A stretch of DNA of 64,000 bases, from contig JACRED010000001.1 of the NCBI GenBank assembly GCA_016218415.1, positions 1 to 64,000 on the forward strand, given 5' to 3'. The notes beneath the pieces are model-generated. The model had not been told where the DNA came from, did not search any database, and saw only the letters and a list, made by a program, of their open reading frames with translations. The translations under genes and the position numbers were made by a program. This DNA is from Nitrosomonadales bacterium (lineage in GTDB: Bacteria; Pseudomonadota; Gammaproteobacteria; Burkholderiales; Gallionellaceae). Of this stretch, positions 28,686-38,916 are shown piece after piece. Position 1 is the stretch's first letter. Every line of letters begins with the position of its first letter.

Positions 28686-28726
28686 TCCTCGCCCGCGAGC
28701 GGGAGAGGATTGAGGTGAGGGCGGCA
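28686..28726 (+). repeat. REP-like palindrome after trpE
   Basis: Arms 28686-28695 and 28698-28707 pair with one mismatch (CCTCGCCCGC / GCGGGAGAGG), followed by a G-rich GAGGTGAGGG tail. This is the usual make-up of dispersed bacterial palindromes. It lies at the junction between trpE and the toxin-antitoxin genes. Confidence 0.5.
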
Positions 28727-28800
28727 GGCCACAGAGCCGAGTTACACTTTCAAAAGTATGGCTCTTGACACCATAATCAGCCGGCACTCATAATCCAGCC

Positions 28801-29085
28801 GTGAAACCTAACGCAGAGCTGCTATACCGCGAGAAACGAACCTATGCAGGCGGCATCGTCGAAATGGTCGTCTGGCGAGTGCCCGAACCTGTCCCGCCAT
28901 CGGAGCATCCATACAAATACCGGCTGGTGTTTGTGCGGGACGGCAAGCGGTTGGTCGGTTATGACAACGAGCGCGGCAAGGGCGACCACAGGCATATTGG
29001 CAAAACCGAGACACCTTACAGATTCAGGGATGAAGACCAACTGCTCAAAGATTTCTGGCAAGACGTGATGGAGGCAACGAAATGA
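28801..29085 (+). CDS. tumE: TumE-family toxin of a toxin-antitoxin pair (DUF6516)
   Basis: A 94-residue basic and acidic protein starting at GTG 28801. Features such as LLYREKRTYAGGIVEMVVWRVPEP and HPYKYRLVFVRDGKRLVGYDNERGKGDHRH match the TumE family (DUF6516), described as the toxin of the TumE-TumA type II system. The stop overlaps the ATG of the antitoxin-like gene (ATGA), typical of such modules. The target of the toxin is not evident. It lies in a three-gene block that breaks the trpE-trpG linkage, so it was probably acquired. Confidence 0.75.
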   Translation: MKPNAELLYREKRTYAGGIVEMVVWRVPEPVPPSEHPYKYRLVFVRDGKRLVGYDNERGKGDHRHIGKTETPYRFRDEDQLLKDFWQDVMEATK

Positions 29086-29465
29086 AAACCGCTAACGCAA
29101 TACTGCACCTGACCGTGGGTGAACCCATGCAAACCAGCCTTGCGCGCGCCAGCGCCGCGATGAAGTCTGCGAAACAAGGCAAGCGCACACAACCCTATTT
29201 CGGCGTCGGTTTCGATGATGTTGGCGAACTGTTTTCAGTCTTTACCCCCAAGCGCTGGGAACTGATCGGCGCGTTGCGCGAAGGCGGTGCGATGACAGTT
29301 GCGGAACTGTCACGCCAGCTCAAGCGCGACTACAAGAACGTATATAACGACTGCGAGCGCCTGATTGAATGGATGGCAATTGATAAGGATGACAACGGCT
29401 TGGTTTTCGCGCCTTACAACGAGATCGTCGTGGATATGAAGTTGCCGAACAGGCGCGCGGCGTGA
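29082..29465 (+). CDS. tumA: TumA-like antitoxin / winged-helix DNA-binding protein
   Basis: A 127-residue protein with a C-terminal winged helix-turn-helix (FTPKRWELIGALREGGAMTVAELSRQLKRDYKNVYNDCERLIEWMAI), as in the HVO_A0114/MarR-like proteins that pair with TumE. It would bind the toxin and repress its own promoter; both are family-based inferences. Translation is coupled to the toxin gene by a 4-nt overlap. Toxin-first order is less common in type II systems but usual in this family. Confidence 0.75.
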   Translation: MKTANAILHLTVGEPMQTSLARASAAMKSAKQGKRTQPYFGVGFDDVGELFSVFTPKRWELIGALREGGAMTVAELSRQLKRDYKNVYNDCERLIEWMAIDKDDNGLVFAPYNEIVVDMKLPNRRAA

Positions 29466-29524
29466 TGGTTGATCTATGCTGCCCAACTGAAATACTACAA
29501 ACCTTTGAACGGGAGTTATAGGGG

Positions 29525-31321
29525 ATGTCCACGCAACGATATACAGTTACACCGCATCCGATAGAAACCCTGCTCACATGGGTCAAATCTGGTGAAATCG
29601 CCATACCGGAGATTCAGCGCCCATTCGTGTGGGAAGCGACAAAGGTGCGCAATCTGCTTGACTCGCTCTACCGGGGTTATCCAGTGGGCTATCTTATTGC
29701 ATGGCGCAACCCCACGGTGAAGCTTAAAGACGGTTCATCATCAGCTGGTAAGCGTGTATTGATCGACGGACAACAGCGAGTTACGGCACTGATGGCAGCG
29801 TTGCTCGGTCAGCAGGTGGTTACCAAGGACTACGAGCAGGTGCGCATTCGCATCGCCTTCAATCCGCTAGAAGAAAAATTTGAAGTTTCCAATCCCGCCA
29901 TTACAAAAAACACCGCGTGGATTACAGATGTTGGGGAAGTTTTTTCACCTGGTGCAAGATTGTTCGACCTAGTAAATGCGTATTGTGTGCGCAATCCCGG
30001 CACTGATCAGAGCACTGTTTTCCAGATTATTGAAAAGTTGCGAAAGATTACCAATAACCTTGTGGGCGTAATCGAGCTGGATGGCGATTTGGACATTGAG
30101 ACAGTTACAGAGATTTTCATTAGGGTGAATTCTGCGGGCGCTGAGCTAAGCCAAGCGGATTTTGCTATGTCAAAGATAGCAAGTAATGAGAGCTATAGCG
30201 GCAACACCCTGCGCAAGGCAATCGACTACTTTTGCCACTTGGCTGTTGCCCCTGAGTTCTACGGAAAAATTAAGGAAAACGACACTGCATTTGCAACTAC
30301 CGATTTCTTTAAAAAGATGGAATGGCTGAAAAATGAGAATGACGACATTTATGACCCCTCTTACACGGATATGCTGCGTGTGGCGTTCACCTCTGAATTC
30401 AAGCGTGGCAAACTATCCGACCTAGTGGCTTTACTCTCGGGTCGAAATTTCGAGACGAAACAGTTTGAAGATAGCATCGCGGAACAATCTTTTGGACGAC
30501 TTAAGGTTGGGGTGATGAATTTTATTAACGAAACGCACTTTAAACGTTTCGTGATGATCATTCGCTCGGCGGGTTTCGTAGATGCCTCGCTTATCGGTTC
30601 GCAGAACGCGCTTAACTTTGCTTACATCCTCTATCTCACTCTACGCGTGCAGGGCAAGCCACCGGCAGATATTGAAACAGCAGTTCGCAAGTGGTTTGTA
30701 ATGTCTATGTTGACCGGGCGTTATTCTGGCTCACCAGAAAGCACGATTGATTTCGATATTCGTCAAATGCACGATCAAGGATTTGACGCATACGGCACTG
30801 TAACGTTTGCAGGCGAAATGTCGGATGCATTTTGGAATACGTTATTGCCACAACAGATGAATACTTCCAGCTCCAGCAGCCCGTATTTCAGAGTCTTTCA
30901 AGCCGCTCAGGTAAAGCTAGGTGATCATGGATTTTTGTCGAGAGACATTTCAGTTCGCGATTTAATTCTTAACAAATCCGACGTGCACCATCTTTACCCT
31001 CGTAATCACTTGAAGGGGCAGGGCTTGAATCGAGGGCGCTATAACCAGATAGCGAACTATGCTCTGACGCAGACCGAGATCAATATTGCAATTGGCGACA
31101 AATCTCCAGAGATTTATTTCAAGCAAATTATTGAACAGTGCGATGGAGGAAAAAAGAAGTTTGGCGGAATTACAGACATTACGGAATTAAGAGCCAATTT
31201 CAAAGAAAACTGCATTCCACAATCCATGATGTCTGCAAACGTACCAGACTATGACTCTTTCCTTGAAGAGCGGAGAGAGCTTATGGCCTCGAAGTTGAAG
31301 ACGTATTTTCAGGCACTTTGA
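29525..31321 (+). CDS. DUF262/HNH protein, GmrSD-like putative defence nuclease
   Basis: A 598-residue protein. The N-terminal DUF262 domain has [10 protein letters not shown] (27-36) and the nucleotide-handling motif DGQQR (81-85), the ParB/sulfiredoxin-like signature of GmrS-type subunits. A His-Me finger nuclease-like segment lies near residues 485-520 ([11 protein letters not shown] followed by [11 protein letters not shown]), as in DUF1524/GmrD. A single chain holding both halves resembles GmrSD or BrxU type IV restriction enzymes that cut modified phage DNA. The base composition is clearly more AT-rich than the genes on either side, supporting recent transfer. It follows the toxin-antitoxin pair by 59 nt. 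Substrate is unknown. Confidence 0.82.
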   Translation: MSTQRYTVTPHPIETLLTWVKSGEIAIPEIQRPFVWEATKVRNLLDSLYRGYPVGYLIAWRNPTVKLKDGSSSAGKRVLIDGQQRVTALMAALLGQQVVTKDYEQVRIRIAFNPLEEKFEVSNPAITKNTAWITDVGEVFSPGARLFDLVNAYCVRNPGTDQSTVFQIIEKLRKITNNLVGVIELDGDLDIETVTEIFIRVNSAGAELSQADFAMSKIASNESYSGNTLRKAIDYFCHLAVAPEFYGKIKENDTAFATTDFFKKMEWLKNENDDIYDPSYTDMLRVAFTSEFKRGKLSDLVALLSGRNFETKQFEDSIAEQSFGRLKVGVMNFINETHFKRFVMIIRSAGFVDASLIGSQNALNFAYILYLTLRVQGKPPADIETAVRKWFVMSMLTGRYSGSPESTIDFDIRQMHDQGFDAYGTVTFAGEMSDAFWNTLLPQQMNTSSSSSPYFRVFQAAQVKLGDHGFLSRDISVRDLILNKSDVHHLYPRNHLKGQGLNRGRYNQIANYALTQTEINIAIGDKSPEIYFKQIIEQCDGGKKKFGGITDITELRANFKENCIPQSMMSANVPDYDSFLEERRELMASKLKTYFQAL

Positions 31322-31384
31322 TAAGAATGCGAAGGCGGAAAAGCGTAGCGCCATCCACCGTATGCTGAATCCGCAATAACAATT

Positions 31385-32998
31385 ATGCTCCGCCTGACCG
31401 AAATCAAACTGCCGCTCGGCCATCACGAGAGCGAACTCCATGCTGCTATTCTCAAGCGGCTGGGTATTTCCGCCGATGAGCTGATCAGCCATGCCGTGTT
31501 CAAACGCGGCGTGGATGCGCGCAAGTCGCACGCGATCCTGTATACCTACACGCTGGATGTCGCGGTGCGCAACGAGGCGGCGATACTGGCGCGCTTCAAC
31601 AATGACCCGCATATCAAAATTTCGCCCGACACTCGCTACCACTTCGTCGCTCAAGCTCCTAAAAATTTAACCTCGCGCCCCATCGTGGTCGGCATGGGTC
31701 CCGCCGGGCTGTTCGCCGGATTGCTGCTCGCGCAGATGGGCTTTCGCCCGCTGATCCTGGAGCGCGGCAAAGCAGTCCGCGAAAGAACAAAAGACACCTG
31801 GGGGCTGTGGCGGCAGGGGGTGCTGAACCCGGAATCGAACGTGCAGTTCGGCGAGGGCGGCGCGGGGACGTTCTCGGACGGCAAGCTGTACAGCCAGATC
31901 AAAGACCCGCGCTACCTGAGCCGCAAGGTGCTGGAGGAATTCGTCAAGGCGGGCGCGCCGGAGGAGATACTGTACGAGAGCCATCCGCATATCGGCACGT
32001 TCAAGCTGGTGGGCATGGTGGAGAAGATGCGCGCGACGATACAGTCGCTGGGCGGCGAGATTCGATTTGAGAGCCGTGTCGATGACATTGAAATCGAAAA
32101 TGGGGCGGTCACCGGCGTGGTACTCGCTAGCGGCGAACGTATCGCGACGGATCATCTGGTGCTTGCGGTCGGCCACAGTGCGCGCGACACCTTCGAGATG
32201 ATCCACAGGCGCGGCATCTATATCGAGGCCAAGCCGTTCTCGATCGGCTTCCGCATCGAACACCCGCAGTCGCTGATCGACCGCGCGCGCTACGGCAAGA
32301 ACGCGGGCAACCCGCAGCTCGGTGCGGCGGATTACAAACTGGTGCATCACGCCAGCAACGGCCGCTCGGTGTACAGCTTCTGCATGTGCCCAGGCGGTAC
32401 AGTGGTCGCGGCAACTTCCGAACCGGGGCGGGTCGTGACCAACGGCATGAGCCAGTATTCGCGCAACGAGCGCAACGCCAACAGCGGCATCGTCGTGGGC
32501 ATCACGCCCGAGCAGGATTATCCGGGTGACCCGCTGGCCGGTGTCGAATTTCAGCGCCGTTGGGAGTCGCGAGCGTTCGAGCTGGGTGGCGGCACTTATC
32601 AGGCACCCGGACAACTGGTCGGCGACTTCCTTGCGGGCCGGCCATCGACGAAGTTCGGCGAGGTGTTGCCGTCGTATACGCCCGGCGTGCACCTGACCGA
32701 CCTGTCTACCGCGTTGCCCGATTACGCGATTGACGCAATCCGCGAGGCTTTACCCGCTTTCGCCAAGCAGATCAAAGGATTCGATCTGGCCGATGCGGTG
32801 CTGACCGGCGTCGAGACGCGTACCTCCTCGCCGATCCGTATCAAGCGCAACAAGGACGATTATCAGAGCATCAATACCCGCAGCCTGTACCCGGCCGGCG
32901 AGGGTGCGGGTTATGCGGGCGGGATACTCTCGGCGGCGGTGGACGGGATTGAGGTTGCCGAAGCGGTGGCATTGAGTATGATGCGTAGCAACAGCTAA
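31385..32998 (+). CDS. FAD-dependent dehydrogenase-like flavoprotein (COG2509 family)
   Basis: A 537-residue protein. A short N-terminal domain (residues 1-90, with [20 protein letters not shown]) precedes an FAD-binding Rossmann fold with [21 protein letters not shown], then [21 protein letters not shown] and a C-terminal [28 protein letters not shown]. These are the hallmarks of the uncharacterised COG2509 oxidoreductases. The reaction is unknown. GC content and codon use match the chromosome, so it may be native rather than part of the defence block before it. Confidence 0.8.
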   Translation: MLRLTEIKLPLGHHESELHAAILKRLGISADELISHAVFKRGVDARKSHAILYTYTLDVAVRNEAAILARFNNDPHIKISPDTRYHFVAQAPKNLTSRPIVVGMGPAGLFAGLLLAQMGFRPLILERGKAVRERTKDTWGLWRQGVLNPESNVQFGEGGAGTFSDGKLYSQIKDPRYLSRKVLEEFVKAGAPEEILYESHPHIGTFKLVGMVEKMRATIQSLGGEIRFESRVDDIEIENGAVTGVVLASGERIATDHLVLAVGHSARDTFEMIHRRGIYIEAKPFSIGFRIEHPQSLIDRARYGKNAGNPQLGAADYKLVHHASNGRSVYSFCMCPGGTVVAATSEPGRVVTNGMSQYSRNERNANSGIVVGITPEQDYPGDPLAGVEFQRRWESRAFELGGGTYQAPGQLVGDFLAGRPSTKFGEVLPSYTPGVHLTDLSTALPDYAIDAIREALPAFAKQIKGFDLADAVLTGVETRTSSPIRIKRNKDDYQSINTRSLYPAGEGAGYAGGILSAAVDGIEVAEAVALSMMRSNS

Positions 32999-33006
32999 CA
33001 ACAAAT

Positions 33007-33075
33007 CGTCGTTCCCGCGAAAGCGGGAACCCAGTTATTCAAACAGGCTGGATCCCCGCTTTCGCGGGGATGACG
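33007..33075 (+). repeat. Inverted pair of REP-like palindromes upstream of trpG
   Basis: Units 33007-33034 and 33048-33075 are near-perfect inverted copies of each other, each itself a hairpin around CCCGCGAAAGCGGG. This is the widespread proteobacterial REP type. It marks the right boundary of the material separating trpE from trpG. Confidence 0.85.
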
Positions 33076-33095
33076 AAAATGAACAGGACGTGAAT

Positions 33096-33665
33096 ATGTT
33101 ACTAATGATCGACAACTACGACTCCTTCACCTACAACCTGGTGCAGTATTTCGCCGAGCTCGGTGCGGACGTCGTGGTGAAGCGTAACGACGAGATCACC
33201 GTCGAGCAAATCGAAAAAATGAATCCGCAGCACATCGTGGTGTCACCCGGCCCCTGCACGCCAAACGAGGCGGGCATCTCGGTCGCGGCGATCAAGCATT
33301 TCGCCGGCAAGATTCCATTGCTCGGCGTGTGCCTCGGCCACCAGAGCATAGGAGCGGCGTTTGGCGGCAGGATCATCCACGCAAAGACGCTGATGCACGG
33401 CAAGACCTCATTGATACATCACAACAGCAACAGCGTGTTCACCGGTCTGCCCAACCCGTTCACCGCGACGCGCTACCACTCGCTGGTGATCGAGCGCGAG
33501 ACGCTGCCGGATTGCCTGGAAGTCACCGCATGGACCGACGACAACGAGATCATGGGCGTGCGCCACAAGACGCTGGCGGTACACGGCGTACAGTTCCACC
33601 CCGAGTCGATCCTGACCGAACACGGGCACGACATGCTGAAGAACTTTCTGGAGGGCAAACCATGA
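33096..33665 (+). CDS. trpG: Anthranilate/aminodeoxychorismate synthase component II
   Basis: A 189-residue class I glutamine amidotransferase that supplies ammonia to TrpE (and possibly PabB). The nucleophile lies in [10 protein letters not shown], the other catalytic residues in [13 protein letters not shown], and [15 protein letters not shown] is at the start. ATG 33096 follows AGGA; GTG 33090 is an alternative. The gene overlaps trpD by ATGA. Confidence 0.96.
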   Translation: MLLMIDNYDSFTYNLVQYFAELGADVVVKRNDEITVEQIEKMNPQHIVVSPGPCTPNEAGISVAAIKHFAGKIPLLGVCLGHQSIGAAFGGRIIHAKTLMHGKTSLIHHNSNSVFTGLPNPFTATRYHSLVIERETLPDCLEVTAWTDDNEIMGVRHKTLAVHGVQFHPESILTEHGHDMLKNFLEGKP

Positions 33666-34687
33666 AACCGCACGATGCGCTGAAACGTATCATCGATCAC
33701 CGCGAGATATTCCACGACGAGATGGTGTCGCTGATGCGCCAGATCATGGGCGGGGAAGTATCGCCGGTGATGATCGCCGCGATCATTACCGGCCTGCGCG
33801 TCAAAAAGGAAACCATAGGCGAAATCTCCGCCGCAGCGAAGGTGATGCGCGAACTTTCCACCAGGGTCGAGGTGGCAGACGAAGCGCATCTGGTCGATAC
33901 ATGCGGCACCGGCGGAGACGGCGCGCACACGTTCAACATTTCAACTGCCGCAGCTTTTGTCGCGGCGGCGGCGGGCGCAAAGATCGCCAAGCATGGCGGA
34001 CGCTCGGTATCGTCGCAGTCCGGCAGCGCCGATGTGCTGGAAGCGCTGGGCGTGAATATCAACCTGACGCCGGAACAGACTGCGAAGTGCATGGCCGAAG
34101 TCGGTTTCGGCTTCATGTTTGCGCCCAACTATCACAGCGCGATGAAGCATGCCGCCCCGGTGCGCAAGGAGCTCGGCGTGCGTACCCTGTTCAACATCCT
34201 CGGCCCGCTGACCAACCCGGCCGGAGCGAAACAACAGCTGATGGGGGTGTTCCACCCCGATCTGGTCGGCATCCAGGCACGCGTGCTGCAACGCCTCGGC
34301 AGCCGGAGTGTGATGGTGGTGCATGGCGAAGACGGCATGGACGAGATCACCATCACCGGCAACACCATGGTCGCCGAACTCAGGGATGGGGAAGTGCGCG
34401 AGTACACCGTCCACCCGCAGCAGTTCGGCCTGAACACTGCCGCACTCGAGGATATCAGCGTCGCCAATGTGCAGGCCTCGCGCGACATGCTGCTCGACGT
34501 GCTGGACAATCAGCCGGGCCCGGCGCGCGATATCGTGCAACTGAATGCCGGTGCGGCGATCTATGTCGCAGGACTCGCAGACACGCTGGAAGCAGGTGTC
34601 GCAAAAGCCGACCAGATGATCACCAGCAGGGTGGCAAGAATCAAGCTGGATCAACTGGTCGATCTGAGCAACAGTTTCAAGGCTTGA
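33662..34687 (+). CDS. trpD: Anthranilate phosphoribosyltransferase
   Basis: A 341-residue enzyme transferring phosphoribosyl from PRPP to anthranilate. The glycine-rich PRPP loop [17 protein letters not shown] is present, with [22 protein letters not shown] and [12 protein letters not shown]. The start overlaps the trpG stop. The usual next gene, trpC, is absent here; a thioredoxin-like gene follows. Confidence 0.97.
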   Translation: MKPHDALKRIIDHREIFHDEMVSLMRQIMGGEVSPVMIAAIITGLRVKKETIGEISAAAKVMRELSTRVEVADEAHLVDTCGTGGDGAHTFNISTAAAFVAAAAGAKIAKHGGRSVSSQSGSADVLEALGVNINLTPEQTAKCMAEVGFGFMFAPNYHSAMKHAAPVRKELGVRTLFNILGPLTNPAGAKQQLMGVFHPDLVGIQARVLQRLGSRSVMVVHGEDGMDEITITGNTMVAELRDGEVREYTVHPQQFGLNTAALEDISVANVQASRDMLLDVLDNQPGPARDIVQLNAGAAIYVAGLADTLEAGVAKADQMITSRVARIKLDQLVDLSNSFKA

Positions 34688-34721
34688 CTGCCGAACTCAT
34701 CCGATCAACAGACAGTTTTCC

Positions 34722-35237
34722 ATGCGCACATTTTTTCCGGCCTTATTCCTGGCATCCTTACTACCCACAACTGCATGGGCCGACACCCCCGGCGAGGTCA
34801 AGGTCGGCGGCTATCTGCGCGAAGCGACCCTGCGCGGTTTTTCCGGCAAGGACAAGAAATTTTCCGACTTCAAGGGCAAGCCGCTGATCATCAACGTGTG
34901 GGCCAGCTGGTGCGGCCCCTGTCGTGCCGAGATGGGCTCGCTGGACCGGCTTGCGCGCCGCTATGGAGGGAAGCAGTTCAATGTGATTGGCATCTCGACC
35001 GACGACGATGGCAACGCGGCAGCCTCATTCATCAGAAAGTCCAACATCTCGTTCGAGAATTTTCTCGACAGCAGGGTGTTTCTGGAAAAGATGCTGGGCG
35101 CCAACACGATACCGCTGACGATACTGGTGGATGCCAATGGCCGCGTGCTGGAGAAAGCCCGCGGCGCATACGAGTGGGACAGTCCGGAAGTCGTCGATGC
35201 GATAGGGGAAGCGTTCCGTATCAAGTTGAAGCGCTAA
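34722..35237 (+). CDS. TlpA-like periplasmic thioredoxin-family protein
   Basis: A 171-residue exported protein. The signal peptide ends at AWA (about 20). The thioredoxin fold has the active site WCGPC in NVWASWCGPCRAEMGSL and the cis-proline in NTIPLTILVD. TlpA/ResA-like proteins reduce disulfides in the periplasm, often on apocytochromes before haem attachment. This organism makes many c-type cytochromes, so that role is reasonable but unproven. It takes the place where trpC normally sits and its end overlaps the convergent gene by 4 nt. Confidence 0.88.
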   Translation: MRTFFPALFLASLLPTTAWADTPGEVKVGGYLREATLRGFSGKDKKFSDFKGKPLIINVWASWCGPCRAEMGSLDRLARRYGGKQFNVIGISTDDDGNAAASFIRKSNISFENFLDSRVFLEKMLGANTIPLTILVDANGRVLEKARGAYEWDSPEVVDAIGEAFRIKLKR

Positions 35238-36103
35238 GGATTATGGATTTCCGCCAGCGTGTCCGTCACGGTAGGGTAACGCAGCTTCACCTTCAACTCC
35301 CGCTTCATCCGCCGGTTGGTCAGCCGCCGCGATTCGTTCATGAATGACAGCAGCATCGGGGACAGCACGCGCTGCGCCTCCTCACGGCTGACGCGGGGCA
35401 CGCGCGGCATGCGATAGGCATCCGCTACAAGATCGAAATACTCGCCCATCTTCAGGTGACTGTCGTCGCTGGCGTGGTACACGCGACAGGCCTTGCCGTG
35501 CTGCAATGCGGCGACGCTGATGCGTGCCAGATCGTCGGCATGGATGTGGTTGGTGTAACTGTCCTCGCCGGCGACGATGCCCGGCGTGCCTTGCTGGATG
35601 CGGCTGAGCGGCAGGCGGTCGGCGGCGTAAATGCCGGGCACGCGCAGGATGCTGGCGTTCACCCGGTTGCGCCTTGCCCAGTCGCGTATCTGCTGTTCGG
35701 CATCGACGCGGCGCTGTGCGCGCGGATTTGTTGCGTTCAGCGGATGCGTTTCGCTGATCCACGCGCCCCCGCAATCGCCGTACACACCGCTGGTGCTGAT
35801 ATAGATCATGCGCCGGGGTAGCGCGCCCTGCGACAGGGCGCTGAGCAGGTTGCGGGTGCGGGTGTCATGGACGCCACTGTTCGGCGGCGGCGCGAAGTGC
35901 AGCACCGCATCGGCCAATCCGGCGATGCGCTTGAGGCTGGCGCGGTTGTCCAGATCGCCGAGTATCGGCATTACGCCGAGCGCGCGCAATTTTGCGAAGT
36001 AGGATGGATTGCGCACCAGGGCGTATACCCGGTAGTGACGCGTCAACAAGGGGATAGTGCGCAGGGCGACATCGCCGCAGCCGATAACAAGAACGCTTCT
36101 CAT
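35234..36103 (-). CDS. NAD(P)-dependent epimerase/SDR-family protein
   Basis: A 289-residue extended SDR. The nucleotide-binding motif is VLVIGCGDVALRTIPLL, and the active-site region is YISTSGVYGDCGGAWISE, in which the usual YxxxK is not evident. It resembles YeeZ-like proteins rather than classical sugar epimerases. Substrate unknown. ATG 36103 is chosen because the domain begins there; the frame stays open upstream into the opposite-strand flavoprotein gene. It is divergent from that gene with 51 nt between. Confidence 0.75.
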   Translation of the reverse strand: MRSVLVIGCGDVALRTIPLLTRHYRVYALVRNPSYFAKLRALGVMPILGDLDNRASLKRIAGLADAVLHFAPPPNSGVHDTRTRNLLSALSQGALPRRMIYISTSGVYGDCGGAWISETHPLNATNPRAQRRVDAEQQIRDWARRNRVNASILRVPGIYAADRLPLSRIQQGTPGIVAGEDSYTNHIHADDLARISVAALQHGKACRVYHASDDSHLKMGEYFDLVADAYRMPRVPRVSREEAQRVLSPMLLSFMNESRRLTNRRMKRELKVKLRYPTVTDTLAEIHNP

Positions 36104-36154
36104 GTCGCGATTATGCGTTAAAATCCGCGCCTTTGCGCAATCCACAAATTTCAC

Positions 36155-37168
36155 ATGACGTTCAAAACTGTTATTCAACCCAGCGGTCACGACTTTCCGA
36201 TCGAAGCCAGCGAAACCGTACTCGAGGCCGCGCTCAAGCACGGTTACGTGCTGCCCTACAGTTGCCGCGACGGCGTGTGCGGCGTGTGCAAAGGCAAGGT
36301 GTTGCAGGGGCAGGTGGAATTCGGCAAGCATCAGTCCGACACGCTGACCGATGCGGAAAAAGCGCTGGGCATGGCGTTATTCTGCTGCGCCAGGCCGCTT
36401 TCCGATCTGGTGATCGAATGCCGCGAGGTCAGCGCGGTCAAGGATATTCCGGTCAAGACGTTGCCGTGCCGTGTGCAGAAGATGGAGAAGCTGGCGCCGG
36501 ATGTGATGGTGCTCTCGCTCAAGCTGCCCGCCAACGAGCGATTGCAGTTCCTGGCCGGCCAGTACATCGATGTCCTGCTCAAGGATCAGAAGCCGCGCAG
36601 CTTCTCGCTGGCCAATGCGCCCCACGACGACGGTTTCCTGGAACTGCATATCCGCAACATCGCGGGCGGCGTATTCACCGAGCATGTATTCAACGAGATG
36701 AGGGAACGCGACCTGCTGCGCTTCAAGGGCCCGCTGGGGACATTCTTCCTGCGCGAAGATAACGACAAGCCTATCATCTTCGTCGCCAGCGGCACCGGCT
36801 TCGCGCCGATCAAGGCGATCATCGAACACGCGCTCTTTGTCGGGATCAAACGACCGATGCATTTTTACTGGGGCGGTCGCAAACTGGCCGATCTGTACAT
36901 GCTGGACAAGGCCGGGGAGTGGGAGCGTAGCGGCATCCGGTTCACGCCGGTGCTGTCCGAAGCCTTGCCGGAAGACAACTGGGCGGGGCGCACCGGCTTC
37001 GTGCATCTGGCGGTGATGGAAGATTACCCCGACCTGTCGGGACATGAAGTGTATGTCTGCGGCGCCCCCGTGGTCGTGGAAGCGGCGCATCGCGATTTCA
37101 CCGCGCAGCGCAAGTTGCCGGAAGACGCGTTCTTTTCGGACTCGTTCACCTTTGCGCCGAAAAGCTAG
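36155..37168 (+). CDS. [2Fe-2S] ferredoxin-NAD(P)H reductase-like flavoprotein
   Basis: A 337-residue electron-transfer protein. The N-terminal plant-type ferredoxin domain binds [2Fe-2S] through the cysteines in PYSCRDGVCGVCKGKV plus one in LFCCARPL. A ferredoxin-reductase module follows, with FAD motif RSFSLAN and NAD(P) motif FVASGTGFAPIKAIIEHAL, ending in YVCGAPVVVEAAHRDF. Members are often labelled CDP-6-deoxy-3,4-glucoseen reductase (AscD), but in betaproteobacteria without that sugar pathway the label is not reliable. The partner oxygenase or acceptor is unknown. The stop overlaps the convergent retropepsin gene. Confidence 0.85.
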   Translation: MTFKTVIQPSGHDFPIEASETVLEAALKHGYVLPYSCRDGVCGVCKGKVLQGQVEFGKHQSDTLTDAEKALGMALFCCARPLSDLVIECREVSAVKDIPVKTLPCRVQKMEKLAPDVMVLSLKLPANERLQFLAGQYIDVLLKDQKPRSFSLANAPHDDGFLELHIRNIAGGVFTEHVFNEMRERDLLRFKGPLGTFFLREDNDKPIIFVASGTGFAPIKAIIEHALFVGIKRPMHFYWGGRKLADLYMLDKAGEWERSGIRFTPVLSEALPEDNWAGRTGFVHLAVMEDYPDLSGHEVYVCGAPVVVEAAHRDFTAQRKLPEDAFFSDSFTFAPKS

Positions 37169-37707
37169 TTGCGCGTCGAGATGCGCATTTCGCCGTCGTT
37201 CTGCTCGACCTTGAATTGCTGCAAAACATTCATGCCAAACAAAGGCTGACTGAGACTTTTGGACACTACCGCCGGGACATCGGTCAGCGTAAACGGTCCG
37301 AACATCAGCCTGGAAATGATGGCGGTACACGCTTCCGCGACACCATTGGCGGTCTGCATATAGATCTTGTTGCGGCAGCTCATTTTCGCCGAAAGCGCAA
37401 ATGACATCGGCAGGGCAATGCCGGATGCGCCCGTGTCCACGAGCAGCGTCAGCGACTTGTCATTCACCGTAGCCTCCAGGAAATAATGGCCGTTGCCGCG
37501 CTGCTTGAGAACGAGCATGCCGTCCAGCTGTTGCATTTCCGCCGCGCCCCATGAAGAGACGGCTTGCACATCCGGCTTGCAGGGGGACTCCTGGTAGATC
37601 AGGTTGCCCTGCTGGTTTTTGCATTTGTATACGGCCGCTGCCGATGCGTTCCCGCCCGGCAGGATCAGGATGAGGGCGGCTGACATTGCAACGATACTAT
37701 TTCGCAT
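37165..37707 (-). CDS. Retropepsin-like clan AA aspartic protease with DUF4124-like N-terminus
   Basis: A 180-residue exported protein. The signal peptide (ALILILPGGNASA) is followed by a DUF4124-like segment (VYKCKNQQGNLIYQESPC) and a retropepsin-like domain with active-site motif LLVDTGASGIALP and a hydrophobic LFGMNVLQQF near the end. Such single-domain bacterial retropepsins (TIGR02281-like) are small periplasmic proteases of uncertain substrate. It follows hemY on the same strand and may share its transcript. Confidence 0.82.
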   Translation of the reverse strand: MRNSIVAMSAALILILPGGNASAAAVYKCKNQQGNLIYQESPCKPDVQAVSSWGAAEMQQLDGMLVLKQRGNGHYFLEATVNDKSLTLLVDTGASGIALPMSFALSAKMSCRNKIYMQTANGVAEACTAIISRLMFGPFTLTDVPAVVSKSLSQPLFGMNVLQQFKVEQNDGEMRISTRN

Positions 37708-37728
37708 AATTTCAAGGGCGGGCAGGGG

Positions 37729-38916
37729 TTAACGGTTTCCCAGTTCCAGCGCGCTCTGATAATACCTGGACGCATCATCCGATCTGCCCAGACGTTCCGC
37801 CAGCCGGCCCAGCGCGGTGTAGGCCGCATGGCTCGGTTGCAGGCTGATGCTGGCATCCAGATAGTTCTGTGCTTTGCCCCACAGTTTCTGATGCAGGCAT
37901 AATTTCCCGAGCGCAAGCAATAGCCCGGCATCCTGCTGGTGCAACTTGAGCCACTTTTCAGCCTGCTCGATCTGCGCAACGCCATCCTCGAACGGGCGAT
38001 CACCGGACAGACAATCTCCGTACAGCGCGACCAGTTCGCTGTCCCATTGCGCATTCAGGCTGTCCGTAAGCAATTGCTGCGCTGCCGCGCACCCGCCATG
38101 CCGGATCAGCGCGCTCGCGGCTGCGGCTGCGATTTTGCTGCGCCGCTTGAAGTTCGCGGGAATGTTTTTCAGGCAGGCGGTCAGACCCGCCAGATCTTCC
38201 TGCTGGCGTATCTTTTCCAGCCACGCCTGCTGGCGCAATTGCTCGGCCATCGTCGCGTCTATCGAGTCGCGCTTTTCCAGCTGGTCGAGCACATGCAACA
38301 CCTCGTCCCAATTGCCGGCCTGCTGCTGCGCCTTGAGCTCCAGAGACAGCGCGCCGGTGTGACCCTTGACCCCGCTGTCGCGCAGTTTCTGCAGGGTATC
38401 CAGTGCGGCGCGCGGATCGTGCTGGTCGAGCATGAATTTGCTGGCGGTCATCAGGCGCATCGTCGAATCGCCTATCGTCTTGCCCTCCGCGGAAGACAGA
38501 TAGGCGTCGCGTTTTTTGTATTCGCGCAGTTCGTGCGCGGAGCGCGCCGCGATGACGGGGTACAGCGCGGAGGATTCGCCGGATTCCATCGCGCGCACCG
38601 CCGCCTTCTCCGCTGCCGCATAGCGGCCCTCGAAAAATGCGCCCAGCATCTCTTCCAGCAATTCGCGCGATTTGGCCTGGACCCGCTTCAGGCGAAATTT
38701 CCGCACATAGGACGGCAATTGCAGAACGACAATCGCCACGCGCACCAGCATGTAGCTGCACACAAAAGCCAGCAGCAGCAGTGAGATAAACAGCGTGAGC
38801 GACAATTCCGCGCGATACGGCGGATACACCACCAGCACATAGGCGGCATTGTGCGATGCGGTGGTCAGCGCGGCCGCCGCGGCGAACAGGCCAAGTATCC
38901 ACACCAGATATTTCAT
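37729..38916 (-). CDS. hemY: HemY-like membrane protein with TPR repeats
   Basis: A 395-residue protein with two N-terminal membrane helices (HemY_N region, to about residue 65) and a periplasmic or cytoplasmic TPR-rich body, ending in YTALGRLAERLGRSDDASRYYQSALELG. Enterobacterial and betaproteobacterial HemY of this type is not the protoporphyrinogen oxidase of the same name; it is a TPR protein of uncertain role in haem supply. It overlaps hemX by 4 nt in a hemC-hemD-hemX-hemY unit. Confidence 0.9.
   Translation of the reverse strand: MKYLVWILGLFAAAAALTTASHNAAYVLVVYPPYRAELSLTLFISLLLLAFVCSYMLVRVAIVVLQLPSYVRKFRLKRVQAKSRELLEEMLGAFFEGRYAAAEKAAVRAMESGESSALYPVIAARSAHELREYKKRDAYLSSAEGKTIGDSTMRLMTASKFMLDQHDPRAALDTLQKLRDSGVKGHTGALSLELKAQQQAGNWDEVLHVLDQLEKRDSIDATMAEQLRQQAWLEKIRQQEDLAGLTACLKNIPANFKRRSKIAAAAASALIRHGGCAAAQQLLTDSLNAQWDSELVALYGDCLSGDRPFEDGVAQIEQAEKWLKLHQQDAGLLLALGKLCLHQKLWGKAQNYLDASISLQPSHAAYTALGRLAERLGRSDDASRYYQSALELGNR

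Noticed and set aside
33007-33075. A CRISPR-like repeat.
   Set aside because: Only two units, in inverted orientation, each a palindrome; this is a REP pair, not an array.
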